A model generated the notes under the pieces. That model was not told where the DNA came from. It was given only the letters and a program-made list of their open reading frames with translations, and ran no database searches. A program made the translations under genes and the position numbers. Positions 37,321 to 46,918 of a DNA stretch of 64,000 bases are shown one piece after another (within the stretch, counting starts at the first letter, position 1; each line of letters starts with the position of its first letter). The DNA is taken from NCBI GenBank assembly GCA_964392325.1, contig CAYMPJ010000017.1, forward strand, positions 14,307-78,306, read 5' to 3'. Source of the DNA: CALLPQ01 sp964392325 (GTDB lineage Bacteria; Pseudomonadota; Alphaproteobacteria; Caulobacterales; Parvularculaceae).

Positions 37321-38502
37321 CTAAATGGGTGCCTTACAATGCACCCCGCCATGGAGCGCGTGCGGGGCTCTTGTGGTTTTGGGGAAACTAAGGGGAAGCT
37401 TTTTCAAACTTCTAACGGCGAGATAGGCAAAACACTCCGCCTCAAGATCATCGCCTCTCCAACCAACATCCTCAGCCATAAGCACTTTGGCCGAAACCGC
37501 CTTTGAGAGCGCTTCCATCATTGCCGCATTATGGCGCCCACCGCCACAAACAATCCATTCGCCAACGGGCTCGGGTAGATATTGTTCACTCGCTCGAACA
37601 CAGGCCGCCGAAAATGCGGTCAGGGTTGCCGCCCCATCATCAACATTCAACTCTAATACCGGGTCCAGTTTGAAATCATACCGGTCGAGAGATTTTGGAG
37701 GTTTGCGCCGCATATAGGGAAGCAATAACATCATGCGCAAAATCTCGGTGTGTACCTTGCCCTTTCGAGCTGTGGCACCGCCCTTATCCATCGCTTCTCC
37801 GGTTTTAAGGGCCATCCATTCATCGACCAGCCCGTTACCCGGCCCACAATCGAAAGCAACCAAACCGCTATTACTGCCATCTTTGGGCACGAAAGTAATA
37901 TTACCGACACCGCCCAGATTAAGAACGCCAACCGCATGATCGCGATCAAGCTTGCGCACCAAAGCAGCATGATAAACCGGTGCCAGCGGCGCGCCCTCGC
38001 CGCCCATCATAATATCGGCGGCGCGAAAATTATTGACCACATCAATCCCGAGTTCATTGGCAAGGCTCTGCCCATCGCCAATTTGCCATGTCCGCCCCTG
38101 ATCCTCCAAAGAGATAATCGGCGGCTTTGAAGGGCGGTGCAGAATGGTCTGACCATGAAATCCGATGACATCAATCTGGTCTCGGCGCAGACCATTTGCC
38201 TCCATTAAACTCTCAACGGCCTCGATATGAATCTGGGTCACCTCGCCCGTTGCCTTACCAATATCGGTCGCGCCGTCCCGCCCTTCCAGAGCAGCTTTGA
38301 TCGCCCGATTTATCCAAGCTTTTAGCTCCGGCGAGTAGGGTTTATGAAGCGTAGGACCGAAAGCCAAAATATCCCGGCCATCAGTACGCACGAGCGCTGC
38401 GTCTACGCCGTCAAGGGATGTACCGCTCATAAGGCCTATAGCGGTGAGAACCCTGTCCTCATTTACACTTTCTTCAGGAACCGATTGTGCGGTATTGATC
38501 AC
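37321..38502 (-). CDS. anmK: anhydro-N-acetylmuramic acid kinase
   Basis: Phosphorylates and hydrolyses 1,6-anhydroMurNAc during cell-wall recycling. The 393-residue ASKHA-fold protein shows AIGLMSGTSLDGVDAAL near residue 21, GFHGQTILHRP near 113, LNLGGVGNITF near 193, DCGPGNGLVDEW near 220 and CGGGRHNAAMM near 318. Divergent from tyrS with about 130 bases between; convergent with folE. Confidence 0.95.
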   Translation of the reverse strand: MINTAQSVPEESVNEDRVLTAIGLMSGTSLDGVDAALVRTDGRDILAFGPTLHKPYSPELKAWINRAIKAALEGRDGATDIGKATGEVTQIHIEAVESLMEANGLRRDQIDVIGFHGQTILHRPSKPPIISLEDQGRTWQIGDGQSLANELGIDVVNNFRAADIMMGGEGAPLAPVYHAALVRKLDRDHAVGVLNLGGVGNITFVPKDGSNSGLVAFDCGPGNGLVDEWMALKTGEAMDKGGATARKGKVHTEILRMMLLLPYMRRKPPKSLDRYDFKLDPVLELNVDDGAATLTAFSAACVRASEQYLPEPVGEWIVCGGGRHNAAMMEALSKAVSAKVLMAEDVGWRGDDLEAECFAYLAVRSLKKLPLSFPKTTRAPHALHGGVHCKAPI

Positions 38503-38633
38503 TGTTTTAACCTGCTTTTTGTCGTTTTCACGAACCGCCTACCGTATTTATCCAGGCTAGACTGTTGGAAAAGGCTTAGCACCATGCTAGCCCATATCTC
38601 CCATTATTAATCACTTAAAATCCTTCCAAATAT

Positions 38634-39896
38634 ATGACACAGTCCGTAAATAAATCCTGTAAATCTGAATTTTTACATATCCTCACCGAGCGCGGATTTA
38701 TCCACCAATGCACAAATCTGGAGGCTCTGGACGAAAAAGCCTCTAAGGAAAAGTTAACGGCCTATATCGGCTTCGATGCAACCGCCAAAAGCCTGCATGT
38801 GGGAAGCCTGATACAGATTATGATGCTTTACTGGTTTGAGCAAACAGGCCATCGCCCGATTGCCCTAATGGGCGGGGGAACCACAAAAGTAGGCGATCCT
38901 TCCTTCAAAGATACCCAGCGCAAATTACTGAGCGATGATGATATTGCCGAAAATATAGCCGCTATTCGCGGGGTCTTTTCCAAATTTCTGGACCTTGATC
39001 GCAAAGACGGCGCGATCATGACCGATAATGCGATATGGCTGGACAAGCTCTCTTATGTCGATTTTCTTCGTGAGTATGGTGTTCATTTTACAATCAACCG
39101 CATGCTGACATTTGACAGTGTTAAATTGCGCTTGGACCGGGAGAGCCCCTTAAGCTTTCTCGAGTTTAATTACATGCTTATGCAGGCCTATGATTTTCAC
39201 GAACTCTATCATCGCCATAATTGTTTGCTGCAAATGGGTGGTTCGGATCAATGGGGCAATATCATCAATGGCGTGGAATTATGTCGGCGCAAAGATGGGG
39301 CTGAAGTTTTTGGGTTGACCACACCCTTGCTCACGACTTCATCGGGCAAAAAGATGGGCAAGACCGAACAGGGGGCTGTCTGGTTGAACGAGGATATGTT
39401 TAGCGCCTATGATTATTGGCAATATTGGCGCAATACCGAGGACGCCGATGTTGCGACAATGCTAGCCCGTTTTACAACCTTGCCGATGGATGAGGTCAAC
39501 CGTCTGGGCGCTCTTGAAGGCGCGGAAATTAACGAGGCAAAGAAAATTCTCGCGACCGAGGCAACAACCATGCTCCATGGGCGAGCGGCCGCCATAAACG
39601 CAGCGCAAACTGCCCAGCAGACATTTGTGTCCGGGGCAAGCGGGACAGACTTACCCTCCCTGACCGTCAAAAAGACCGACCTAGCAAGCGGACTACCCAT
39701 ACTTGATGCTTTCCTGGATACCGGCCTTTGCGCCTCTAAAGGCGAAGCGCGCCGTCATATCAAAGCCGGGGCCTTAAAAATCAATAATCTGGCCGTCTCG
39801 CAGGAACGCCCCCTCAGCGTGGAAGATCTCGATAATGGGCAGATAAAACTCTCTATTGGTAAGAAAAAACACGCCCTCATCCTTATTCAGGACTAG
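38634..39896 (+). CDS. tyrS: tyrosyl-tRNA synthetase
   Basis: Class Ic synthetase. The 420-residue protein shows the HIGH-like HVGSL within FDATAKSLHVGSL near residue 52, tyrosine-binding NYMLMQAYDF near 182, DQWGNI near 205, the KMSKS-like KKMGKTE near 240 and an S4 RNA-binding domain at the C-terminus (EARRHIKAGALKINNLAV). Its start codon ATG at 38634 follows a 130-base divergent region shared with anmK. Confidence 0.96.
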   Translation: MTQSVNKSCKSEFLHILTERGFIHQCTNLEALDEKASKEKLTAYIGFDATAKSLHVGSLIQIMMLYWFEQTGHRPIALMGGGTTKVGDPSFKDTQRKLLSDDDIAENIAAIRGVFSKFLDLDRKDGAIMTDNAIWLDKLSYVDFLREYGVHFTINRMLTFDSVKLRLDRESPLSFLEFNYMLMQAYDFHELYHRHNCLLQMGGSDQWGNIINGVELCRRKDGAEVFGLTTPLLTTSSGKKMGKTEQGAVWLNEDMFSAYDYWQYWRNTEDADVATMLARFTTLPMDEVNRLGALEGAEINEAKKILATEATTMLHGRAAAINAAQTAQQTFVSGASGTDLPSLTVKKTDLASGLPILDAFLDTGLCASKGEARRHIKAGALKINNLAVSQERPLSVEDLDNGQIKLSIGKKKHALILIQD

Positions 39897-39898
39897 AA

Positions 39899-40063
39899 TT
39901 GGCATATTTGCCGTTAGCGTGGGCAAATCGGCTGACCAAGAGAATGGTTGGCTCGAAGCCAGAAACGAAAACCTTGATATTGCATCAAGCCCGCGCAATC
40001 AGACGTCTGATCGATAGGTTTTTATCGAAGGCGCAGCAATTTCAATTGGGCGTTGCGGGCTAA
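39899..40063 (+). CDS. possible 54-residue basic protein directly after tyrS
   Basis: A frame of 54 codons starts at TTG 39899, two bases after the tyrS stop codon, with AGGA 6 bases upstream (inside the tyrS end), so translational coupling is possible. The product is basic (RLTKRMVGSKPETKT, RAIRRLIDRFLSKAQ) with amphipathic character. I recognise no family and cannot exclude chance. Confidence 0.25.
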   Translation: MAYLPLAWANRLTKRMVGSKPETKTLILHQARAIRRLIDRFLSKAQQFQLGVAG

Positions 40064-40557
40064 GGAATGATAATATAGCTTCGTTTGGGCGCTGGACGAT
40101 CCATAACAGCATAAAATGCACAATAATTTCAATATATTAGCATTTCTCAACTCATCCAGCTCTCAGCAAAAACATCCTTAATTCAGCCTTGAGTTCGCGC
40201 TTAAAATTTAATAAGATTTCCACTTAATTTCTCAGTCTAAGTGATGACAAAACCATGGGGCGATGATATAGCCTTAAGTTCTATTGGAATTGCAGGTTCA
40301 ATATCAGCTAGAATTCGAATATTAGCTAGATTTTGTGCACCTTATAAATCCGTGAGCTTATAGCTTTTTATCATTATTGCTTCGTTGAACTTAGCAGCAA
40401 GATTTTGAGGTTGTACGACAAACAGATGGTATCAATCTGTAAATACAGAGTGACCGATTTAATAGGGCTTTCGGCAAAAAATCCAAACGATCAAGCATAT
40501 CGCATTATTTAGGCAACCATTACACATATTTAGAGTCGCCAAAGAAGGTAGTTAAGA
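40064..40557 (+). other. about 490-base AT-rich region upstream of the inositol cassette
   Basis: No gene, tRNA or convincing hairpin seen. It becomes distinctly AT-rich between 40100 and 40400. AAGAAGGTAG about 6-15 bases before 40558 is the ribosome binding site of the inositol-phosphate synthase gene; a promoter and regulatory region of this unit probably lies here. Confidence 0.5.
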
Positions 40558-41712
40558 ATGGTAAATACGGAAGATAAAAAAATAAATGTCGCGCTCGTAG
40601 GCGTTGGTAATTGCTCCAGTTCTCTTGTTCAGGGTATTTACTACTACCGCGATTCAAACACTGCCGACCCAGCTGGCCTGATGCACGAATCACTTGCCGG
40701 CTATCGCTGCAATGACATTAATATTGTTGCCGCCTTTGACATAGATCAAAGAAAAGTGGGCAAAGACGTCTCTGAGGCCATTTTTGCAGCTCCCAATTGT
40801 ACTGAAACATTTTACGCCGATGTCCCCAAAACCGGTATTCAGGTTCAGATGGGCCGTATTCTTGATGGGTATTCCGACCATATGGAAGGCTACCCCGATG
40901 AGCGCCGCTTTATGCCTCACGCGGCCAGCGAACCAAACAAAGCTGAAATTGTCGAAATTCTTAGAGACTCAAAAGCTGATGTCCTTATGAATTACCTTCC
41001 GGTTGGCAGCCAGAAGGCAACTGAATTTTACGCCGAATGCGCTCTGGAAGCGGGCGTTGCATTTGTCAACAATATCCCCGTCTTTATCGCAAGTGACCCG
41101 GTTTGGGAGCGTCGCTTTCAGCAGGCAGGCGTCCCGATCATCGGGGACGATATCAAAGCCCAGGTTGGTGCAACAATTGTGCACCGGGTTCTTACCGATT
41201 TATTCAAAAAACGCGGTGTTCCGGTAGATCGCACTTATCAGCTCAATACTGGTGGTAATACTGATTTTCTTAATATGAAAAATCAGATGCGCCTTGAGTC
41301 TAAAAAAGAATCCAAAACCGAAGCTGTGCAAGCGGTTACAGCGAAACGGATTGAAGATGAAAACATTCATGTCGGCCCGAGTGACTATGTGCCATGGCAA
41401 AATGATAATAAAATCTGCTTCATCCGCATGGAAGGCCGTCTTTTTGGCGATGTCCCCATGAACTTGGAACTCAGACTTTCTGTTGAAGATTCTCCAAACT
41501 CTGCAGGTGTTGCAATCGACATGATCCGCTGTGCAAAACTTGCCCTTGATCGCGGTATTGCCGGGGCGGTTGCTGCCCCCTCTTCTTTCTTTTGCAAGCA
41601 TCCTCCTATTCAATACACAGACGAAGTCGCTCACCAGTTAACTGAGGCTTTCATCGCAGATGATAATGTAGAGGTGATACCAACGCCCTTAAAAAGCGTT
41701 AGAGCCAAATAA
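40558..41712 (+). CDS. ino1: myo-inositol-1-phosphate (inositol-3-phosphate) synthase
   Basis: Isomerises glucose 6-phosphate to inositol phosphate using bound NAD. The 384-residue short (actinobacterial-type) form: NAD-binding VGVGNCSSSLVQGI near residue 15, MNYLPVGSQ near residue 143, the core GDDIKAQVGATIVHRVL near residue 198, LNTGGNTDFLNM near 230 and the C-terminal GAVAAPSSFFCKHPP. It is the first gene of a four-gene plus-strand cassette for an inositol-containing product. Confidence 0.92.
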   Translation: MVNTEDKKINVALVGVGNCSSSLVQGIYYYRDSNTADPAGLMHESLAGYRCNDINIVAAFDIDQRKVGKDVSEAIFAAPNCTETFYADVPKTGIQVQMGRILDGYSDHMEGYPDERRFMPHAASEPNKAEIVEILRDSKADVLMNYLPVGSQKATEFYAECALEAGVAFVNNIPVFIASDPVWERRFQQAGVPIIGDDIKAQVGATIVHRVLTDLFKKRGVPVDRTYQLNTGGNTDFLNMKNQMRLESKKESKTEAVQAVTAKRIEDENIHVGPSDYVPWQNDNKICFIRMEGRLFGDVPMNLELRLSVEDSPNSAGVAIDMIRCAKLALDRGIAGAVAAPSSFFCKHPPIQYTDEVAHQLTEAFIADDNVEVIPTPLKSVRAK

Positions 41713-41748
41713 TATAATTTGAATTGATTCCATTATCGGGCCGGATTA

Positions 41749-42642
41749 ATGACCGTCGAAACGTCATCTGACAAAGTAAGCGAGGGTTATTCCCGGCCCG
41801 CTTCTATTGAAGAGCGAAGCAATCGCTTTTTCGTACACCCAATCTCTCAAATTTTTGCCGGATTAGCTATAAAGCTGAAAATTTCAGCGAATGCTGTGTC
41901 CGTTCTTGGCCTGTTAAGTGGCTGGTTAGCTGCAGGGCTCTATTTCTTCCAACCTGATAAGCTAATGATTATTGGCGGATTTATCGCCATGATTTTTTGG
42001 CATATTCTTGATGGAGCCGATGGAAGAGTAGCCCGCGCAACGGGAACAACCAGCGCTTTTGGCCGCCTCATCGATGGCGTGTGCGACCATCTCGTTTTTG
42101 CCGCCGTTTATATTTCAATAACAATCTCAATGATAATGCAGGGCGGACATTGGAGCCTGTGGATTATCGTTCTTAGCGCCGGGGCCAGCCATGCTACTCA
42201 GGCTGCTGGATATGAAGAGCGTCGCCAAAAATTTCAACGCCGTATGCGGGGCATCGCGCGCGATAAAGCGAATGAAAAAAATTTCGAAATAAACAATAGA
42301 AAATCATTTTTTGCGATAGGCTATGATTTTTTACAGCGCTTCGTTGGCGGAGATCCCCATAGCCCATTAGATGATGCCTTGGAGCAAAACCGCGTTCAGA
42401 ATGGCGACATTCCGGTAGATATTATCAACCTTACAGCGCCCAATGTTCGGGCCTGGTCGCTCCTCAATGCCAATAACCGGACAATTGCAATATTTTTAGC
42501 CTGTATGATCGGGAAACCGTTATATTATTTCGTGTGGGAACTAGTTATTTTAAACCTCGCCCTTTTAGCGCTCATTTTTTATGAAAAACGAACCGAAACT
42601 GAAATTGCCAATCAGGTTCGGCAAAATCAGCAAACCCGATAG
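41749..42642 (+). CDS. CDP-alcohol phosphatidyltransferase-family enzyme
   Basis: A 297-residue membrane enzyme. The diagnostic motif DGX2ARX8GX3DX3D is complete in DGRVARATGTTSAFG followed by RLIDGVCD, near residues 90-115. Four to six membrane segments surround it and a longer polar insert (about residues 155-215) is present. The family transfers a phospho-alcohol from a CDP-activated substrate to an acceptor. With inositol-phosphate synthase upstream and a nucleotidyltransferase downstream, a CDP-inositol or inositol phosphate substrate is the best inference, as in phospho-di-inositol or phosphatidylinositol-phosphate synthesis. Confidence 0.85.
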   Translation: MTVETSSDKVSEGYSRPASIEERSNRFFVHPISQIFAGLAIKLKISANAVSVLGLLSGWLAAGLYFFQPDKLMIIGGFIAMIFWHILDGADGRVARATGTTSAFGRLIDGVCDHLVFAAVYISITISMIMQGGHWSLWIIVLSAGASHATQAAGYEERRQKFQRRMRGIARDKANEKNFEINNRKSFFAIGYDFLQRFVGGDPHSPLDDALEQNRVQNGDIPVDIINLTAPNVRAWSLLNANNRTIAIFLACMIGKPLYYFVWELVILNLALLALIFYEKRTETEIANQVRQNQQTR

Positions 42643-42767
42643 CTGCCCATGCTTTTAATACAAACCTCAACCAGCTATGGGCTAACTTGGTCACATTATC
42701 TAATGGGGTTTACAGATTTTAATTCCTTCCTGAAGCGCACGAGCGACAAACAAAGCAAAGATCAAAA

Positions 42768-44261
42768 ATGGCAGGACTAAAAGATGTTCGCGATGTTTTG
42801 CGCGGTGCCATCGCCTCCGTTTTTGGCTTTGGCGGGCGCATGATTGCCCGTGCGGTACTGATGATAATCGCCGGGCGCTCGTTTGGAAGTGAAGCTCTGG
42901 GGGTTCTGGGTCAAGTTGCAGCGATCACAGAAATTGCTGCGATGATTGCCGTTATGGGATTAAAGCGCGGCCTACTAGATATTTTGAGTTATGAAGAAAC
43001 CGCAGGACGCGCAGTAGAAGCAAAAATTCTGGAAGCATTATCAGCGGCGATGCTCCTTGGTCTGGTGATATCAGCCATTACACTCATTTTATGGTACGAG
43101 TTTGTGCCTGAACAATTCTCTCTCGCTCCTTTGTTGTTTCTCGGCATTCCTGCTCTGGTCTTCATAGAAATTACTCTAACCGCCATAAAACACAAACGCA
43201 TTATTGGCTGGGATGTCTGGTCTCGCGCTGTAGCAGAGCCATGGGCTTTTCTGGCTTTAACAATCATCTTTCTACAACTTGGCATGCTCGAACATGGTCT
43301 GATTATCGCTTATCTCGGTTCAATCGCAGTCGCCTTCATCGTTATCGCGATCGGATTTACGCGGACATACACTTTAAAAAATCTAATGAGTGCACGGCCC
43401 CAACGTTCAAACTGGGTCGATGTAATGAAAAAAAGCGCTCCCGTTGCGGTCACCGATATTGGCTATATGGCGTTGCGCCGACTGGATCTTTTGGTCCTTG
43501 GTCGCTTTGTAAGCCCGGAAGCCGTTGGCATTTATTATATGGTCCAACAGCTCGCAACGGTTCCGCAAAAAACTTACGGCCTATTCGAGCCAATGTTATC
43601 GCCCGTTATTGCCAGCCTTCATCATAAAGTTGAAACGCGCAAAATTCGTTCAAGCCTGATTGGCGTTTGTCGTTGGATTTTTATCATTCAAACTGCCGTA
43701 ACAATACCCATGATCGTTTATGGCGATGCATTGCTTGGTGTTTTTGGTCGCGAATTTGCGATGGGCGCTGCGGTTTTAACAATTATACTTTTTGCCGAAC
43801 TTGTTGATGGCACCTTCATGCCAACAGAAACCGCGCTTTTATTTAGTCGTCCTAAAATACCGCCAATATTGTTTGTCATCGCCCTTGCGATTGAAGTGAT
43901 TGCAATTGCTATTTTTTCATCGCAGTTTGGGCTTATTGGCGCAGGGATAGGCTTTTTGATCGCCGTTGCCTTCCTCGCAATCGGGCGTCTTGGTATGATC
44001 CAGAAACATATGGGGTTTGGATTAATCAATAAGGACTATATAAAACCAGCTCTTCTCGCGGTGGTGACGATCAGTTTAATGGTAGGCCTCAGACAGACAT
44101 TCCAGATACAAAATGGCTTGTTGATTGTTATACTTTTTATTTTTAGCATCCTCTTCTTTTTAGGTTCTGTCCGATTGGTTGCCCTAACAAAAGCGGACCA
44201 AGTTTTATTAAGAGCCTTAGGACAAAAACGCCGAAAAAACCGCGCGACCTCAAAAAAATAA
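42768..44261 (+). CDS. flippase of the polysaccharide/MOP family
   Basis: A 497-residue protein with about 14 hydrophobic segments and the oligosaccharide flippase start (VLRGAIASVFGFGGRMIARAVLMI). Central IYYMVQQLATVPQKTYGLFEPMLSPVIASLHH is a Wzx/MOP-type loop. It ends with a strongly basic cytoplasmic tail (GQKRRKNRATSKK). Its place between an inositol-type phosphotransferase and a nucleotidyltransferase suggests that it moves an inositol-phosphate-bearing lipid or glycan across the inner membrane. Confidence 0.85.
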   Translation: MAGLKDVRDVLRGAIASVFGFGGRMIARAVLMIIAGRSFGSEALGVLGQVAAITEIAAMIAVMGLKRGLLDILSYEETAGRAVEAKILEALSAAMLLGLVISAITLILWYEFVPEQFSLAPLLFLGIPALVFIEITLTAIKHKRIIGWDVWSRAVAEPWAFLALTIIFLQLGMLEHGLIIAYLGSIAVAFIVIAIGFTRTYTLKNLMSARPQRSNWVDVMKKSAPVAVTDIGYMALRRLDLLVLGRFVSPEAVGIYYMVQQLATVPQKTYGLFEPMLSPVIASLHHKVETRKIRSSLIGVCRWIFIIQTAVTIPMIVYGDALLGVFGREFAMGAAVLTIILFAELVDGTFMPTETALLFSRPKIPPILFVIALAIEVIAIAIFSSQFGLIGAGIGFLIAVAFLAIGRLGMIQKHMGFGLINKDYIKPALLAVVTISLMVGLRQTFQIQNGLLIVILFIFSILFFLGSVRLVALTKADQVLLRALGQKRRKNRATSKK

Positions 44262-44294
44262 AGAGAATATAAATTACTTGAAAATGGATTTACT

Positions 44295-45023
44295 ATGCAA
44301 CAAATACAAACCTGTCTGATCGTTGCCGCAGGAATGGGCACAAGATTAAAACCCCACGGCGATATAAAGCCATTGGTTCAAGTCAATCAAATATCCTTGA
44401 TTGAGCACGCTATGATTAATGCGTCAAAGGCCGGCGTAACCGAATTTGTCGTCGTAACGGGCTATCGGTACCAGTTTCTTGAAGAGGAACTGGAGAAAAT
44501 CAAAGAGCGCCATAGCTTCACAATTCAAACCGCACACAATAAAGACTATGAAAAACCAAATGGCCTATCCGTACTAAAAGGCGCGCCCCTATTATCGGGA
44601 CCGTTTTTTCTTACAATGTGCGATCATATGGTAGAACCGGCAATTTACGAATATCTGGCCAATATCAATCTTCCAGAAGATCATGTCGCCTTAGGCGTAG
44701 ATTTCCGGCTGGATAACCCGGATGTGGATATTGAGGATGTGACGAAAGTGCTTGCCAATGGGCCCTATATCAAAAAAATTGGCAAAAATATTAGTGACTA
44801 TAACGGGTATGATACGGGTGTTTTCCTCGCAAATTCGAGCCTGTTTGAGGCTATCGAGCAAAGTGCGCGCGATACGGATGATCCATCTATTTCAGGCGGC
44901 ATGGAAATTTTATCAAATGCGAACCGGGCTGTCGCGGTCGACACAAAAGAGTCACGCTGGCTCGATGTCGATAGCCCGGATATTTTAAAGTTAGCGCAAG
45001 AATGGCAAAAATCTAAACCCTGA
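44295..45023 (+). CDS. sugar-phosphate-type nucleotidyltransferase, candidate inositol-phosphate cytidylyltransferase
   Basis: A 242-residue single-domain Rossmann-type transferase. The nucleotide loop AAGMGTRLKPHGDIKPLVQV is at residues 11-30, the metal-binding DHM in FFLTMCDHMVEPAIYEY near residue 110 and a C-terminal WLDVDSPDIL. The pattern fits the nucleotidyltransferase half of bifunctional inositol-1-phosphate cytidylyltransferase/DIPP synthase proteins, whose other half is a CDP-alcohol phosphotransferase like the one two genes upstream. Its stop codon abuts the ggt stop codon on the other strand. Confidence 0.82.
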   Translation: MQQIQTCLIVAAGMGTRLKPHGDIKPLVQVNQISLIEHAMINASKAGVTEFVVVTGYRYQFLEEELEKIKERHSFTIQTAHNKDYEKPNGLSVLKGAPLLSGPFFLTMCDHMVEPAIYEYLANINLPEDHVALGVDFRLDNPDVDIEDVTKVLANGPYIKKIGKNISDYNGYDTGVFLANSSLFEAIEQSARDTDDPSISGGMEILSNANRAVAVDTKESRWLDVDSPDILKLAQEWQKSKP

Positions 45024-46826
45024 TTAACAATGGGCAAAAGGTGCACATGCTCTTCCCCCGGGGCCGCGCCCATCTGAATAGCCATAAAACCACCCATCAT
45101 CATAAACAATACTTTGCGGGCGGGTATACCAATTAAAAGGCTCCAGCTTATGTCCCTTTGTTTCAAGCTTGTTTTGCGTATCCTTACTTAATCCCGGTTC
45201 GAACAAAATTTGATCGGGTATCCATTGATGGTGTATACGCGGGGTCGCCGATGCTTCGGCAATATTCATATTATGATCAATAACATTGAGTATTATATTT
45301 AAAACAGCCGTGATAATACGGCTTCCCCCCGGTGCACCTGTCACCAGAAACGGTTCGCCATTTTTAAAGACCAGCGTTGGGGTCATAGAACTTAACGGGC
45401 GCTTGCCCGCCTCAATAGCATTTTTATCGCCGCCAACAAGTCCATACGCATTCGGGGCACCGGGAAGCGCTGAGAAATCATCCATTTCATTATTCAAGAA
45501 AATTCCGGTACCCGGAACAACAATAGAAGAGCCATAACTCAAATTCAGCGTATAGGTGTTGGAGACCATATTACCATCCTTATCGATGACAGAAATATGC
45601 GTCGTATCCGGACTTTCAAATGGTACAGGGTTTCCGTGACCAATCTCACTTGAAGGCGTTGCGCGGTCGGGAGAAATCGTAGCAGCAAGTTCAGCCGCAT
45701 AGCCCTTGCTGATTATACCCGCATCAGGAATTGTTTCATAATCGGGATCACCCAAAAACTCTGCGCGGTCCGCATAAGCACGCCGCATTGTTTCAGCAAG
45801 ATAATGCATTGCGCCTGCTTCTTCGCGGGTTCCCTCGGGAATAGGCCGGGTTTCAAGAATATTGAGCATTTGCAACAAATGAACACCGCCCGAACTTGGC
45901 GGCGGCATAGAGTGAACTTCATAACCCCGATAAGTCCCCTTTACTGCCTCGCGCTCAACGACCTTATAATTTGCCAAATCTTCAAGAGTTATAAGACCGC
46001 CATTGGCTTGCATATCTGCAACTATTTTTTGCGCGACCGGCCCCTGATAAAATCCCTCAAGTCCCTTTTTTGAAATCGCTTTGAGTGTTTTGGCCAAATC
46101 CTTTCGGGAAAATTTTTCTCCCGGCAGGTAGGCTGTTCCATCAGGCTTGAACATTTCCCGAAAAGTTGCGGCATTTTTAGATAACCGCTCGCGCGCATTT
46201 TCTATTTTTGCAGCCGCAAAAAACGAGAGCTCATAGCCTTTATCCGCAAGTTTAATTGCCGGGGCCATAACTTTACGTCTGGATAGACGACCATATTTTT
46301 CCTGCGCATGAAGAAGACCCGCAACTGTTCCGGGAACACCCGCAGAAAGATGGGAGTATCGAGCGAGCTGCGTATCGACTTCACCATCTTTATCGAGATA
46401 CATATCTCTGGTAGCGAGGGCTGGTGCCATCTCGCGATAATCAAGCGCCACCGTTTCTCCGGTTTCACGCATATGGATCATCATAAAGCCGCCGCCGCCA
46501 ATATTTCCCGCTTGAGGGAAAGTCACCGCCAGAGCAAAAGCAGTTGCAACCGCCGCATCGACAGCATTTCCCCCTTGCTCAAGAATATCAGCCCCAATCG
46601 CCGCCGCAAGACGCTCTTCGGCAACGATCATACCATGGCGGCTCCCGTGCGGCGTGTGCAGGGATGGTGGCAAAGGTGGGAGTTTATGGCCAAGACTTTT
46701 CTCAACCGCCCGGGCCTGCCCGTACAATGACCCGTAAATTGGCTCATATGCCGGAAACCCAACTCCGATTGGACCAATCACGATACAACTCAAAACAAAA
46801 GACAATAACATTCTTGTACGGATCAT
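45024..46826 (-). CDS. ggt: gamma-glutamyltransferase
   Basis: Cleaves the gamma-glutamyl bond of glutathione in the periplasm. The proenzyme has an N-terminal signal/anchor, the large-subunit block AAAIGADILEQGGNAVDAAVATAFAL, and the autocatalytic threonine in SPDTTHISVIDKDGNM (first Thr of the small subunit), then PLSSMTPTLVF and GAPGGSRIITAV. The ATG at 46826 is preferred: AAGAGG lies about 7 bases upstream; an earlier frame start at 46883 is not supported. The last residues (PGGRACAPFAHC) contain two cysteines. Confidence 0.94.
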   Translation of the reverse strand: MIRTRMLLSFVLSCIVIGPIGVGFPAYEPIYGSLYGQARAVEKSLGHKLPPLPPSLHTPHGSRHGMIVAEERLAAAIGADILEQGGNAVDAAVATAFALAVTFPQAGNIGGGGFMMIHMRETGETVALDYREMAPALATRDMYLDKDGEVDTQLARYSHLSAGVPGTVAGLLHAQEKYGRLSRRKVMAPAIKLADKGYELSFFAAAKIENARERLSKNAATFREMFKPDGTAYLPGEKFSRKDLAKTLKAISKKGLEGFYQGPVAQKIVADMQANGGLITLEDLANYKVVEREAVKGTYRGYEVHSMPPPSSGGVHLLQMLNILETRPIPEGTREEAGAMHYLAETMRRAYADRAEFLGDPDYETIPDAGIISKGYAAELAATISPDRATPSSEIGHGNPVPFESPDTTHISVIDKDGNMVSNTYTLNLSYGSSIVVPGTGIFLNNEMDDFSALPGAPNAYGLVGGDKNAIEAGKRPLSSMTPTLVFKNGEPFLVTGAPGGSRIITAVLNIILNVIDHNMNIAEASATPRIHHQWIPDQILFEPGLSKDTQNKLETKGHKLEPFNWYTRPQSIVYDDGWFYGYSDGRGPGGRACAPFAHC

Positions 46827-46918
46827 TTTATACCTCTTGGTTTCGTTGCAAAATTTTAAAAACCTTGTTGGTAAAATCGACATGAAAAAAATATCATCAT
46901 CGATATTTTACCGTAACC

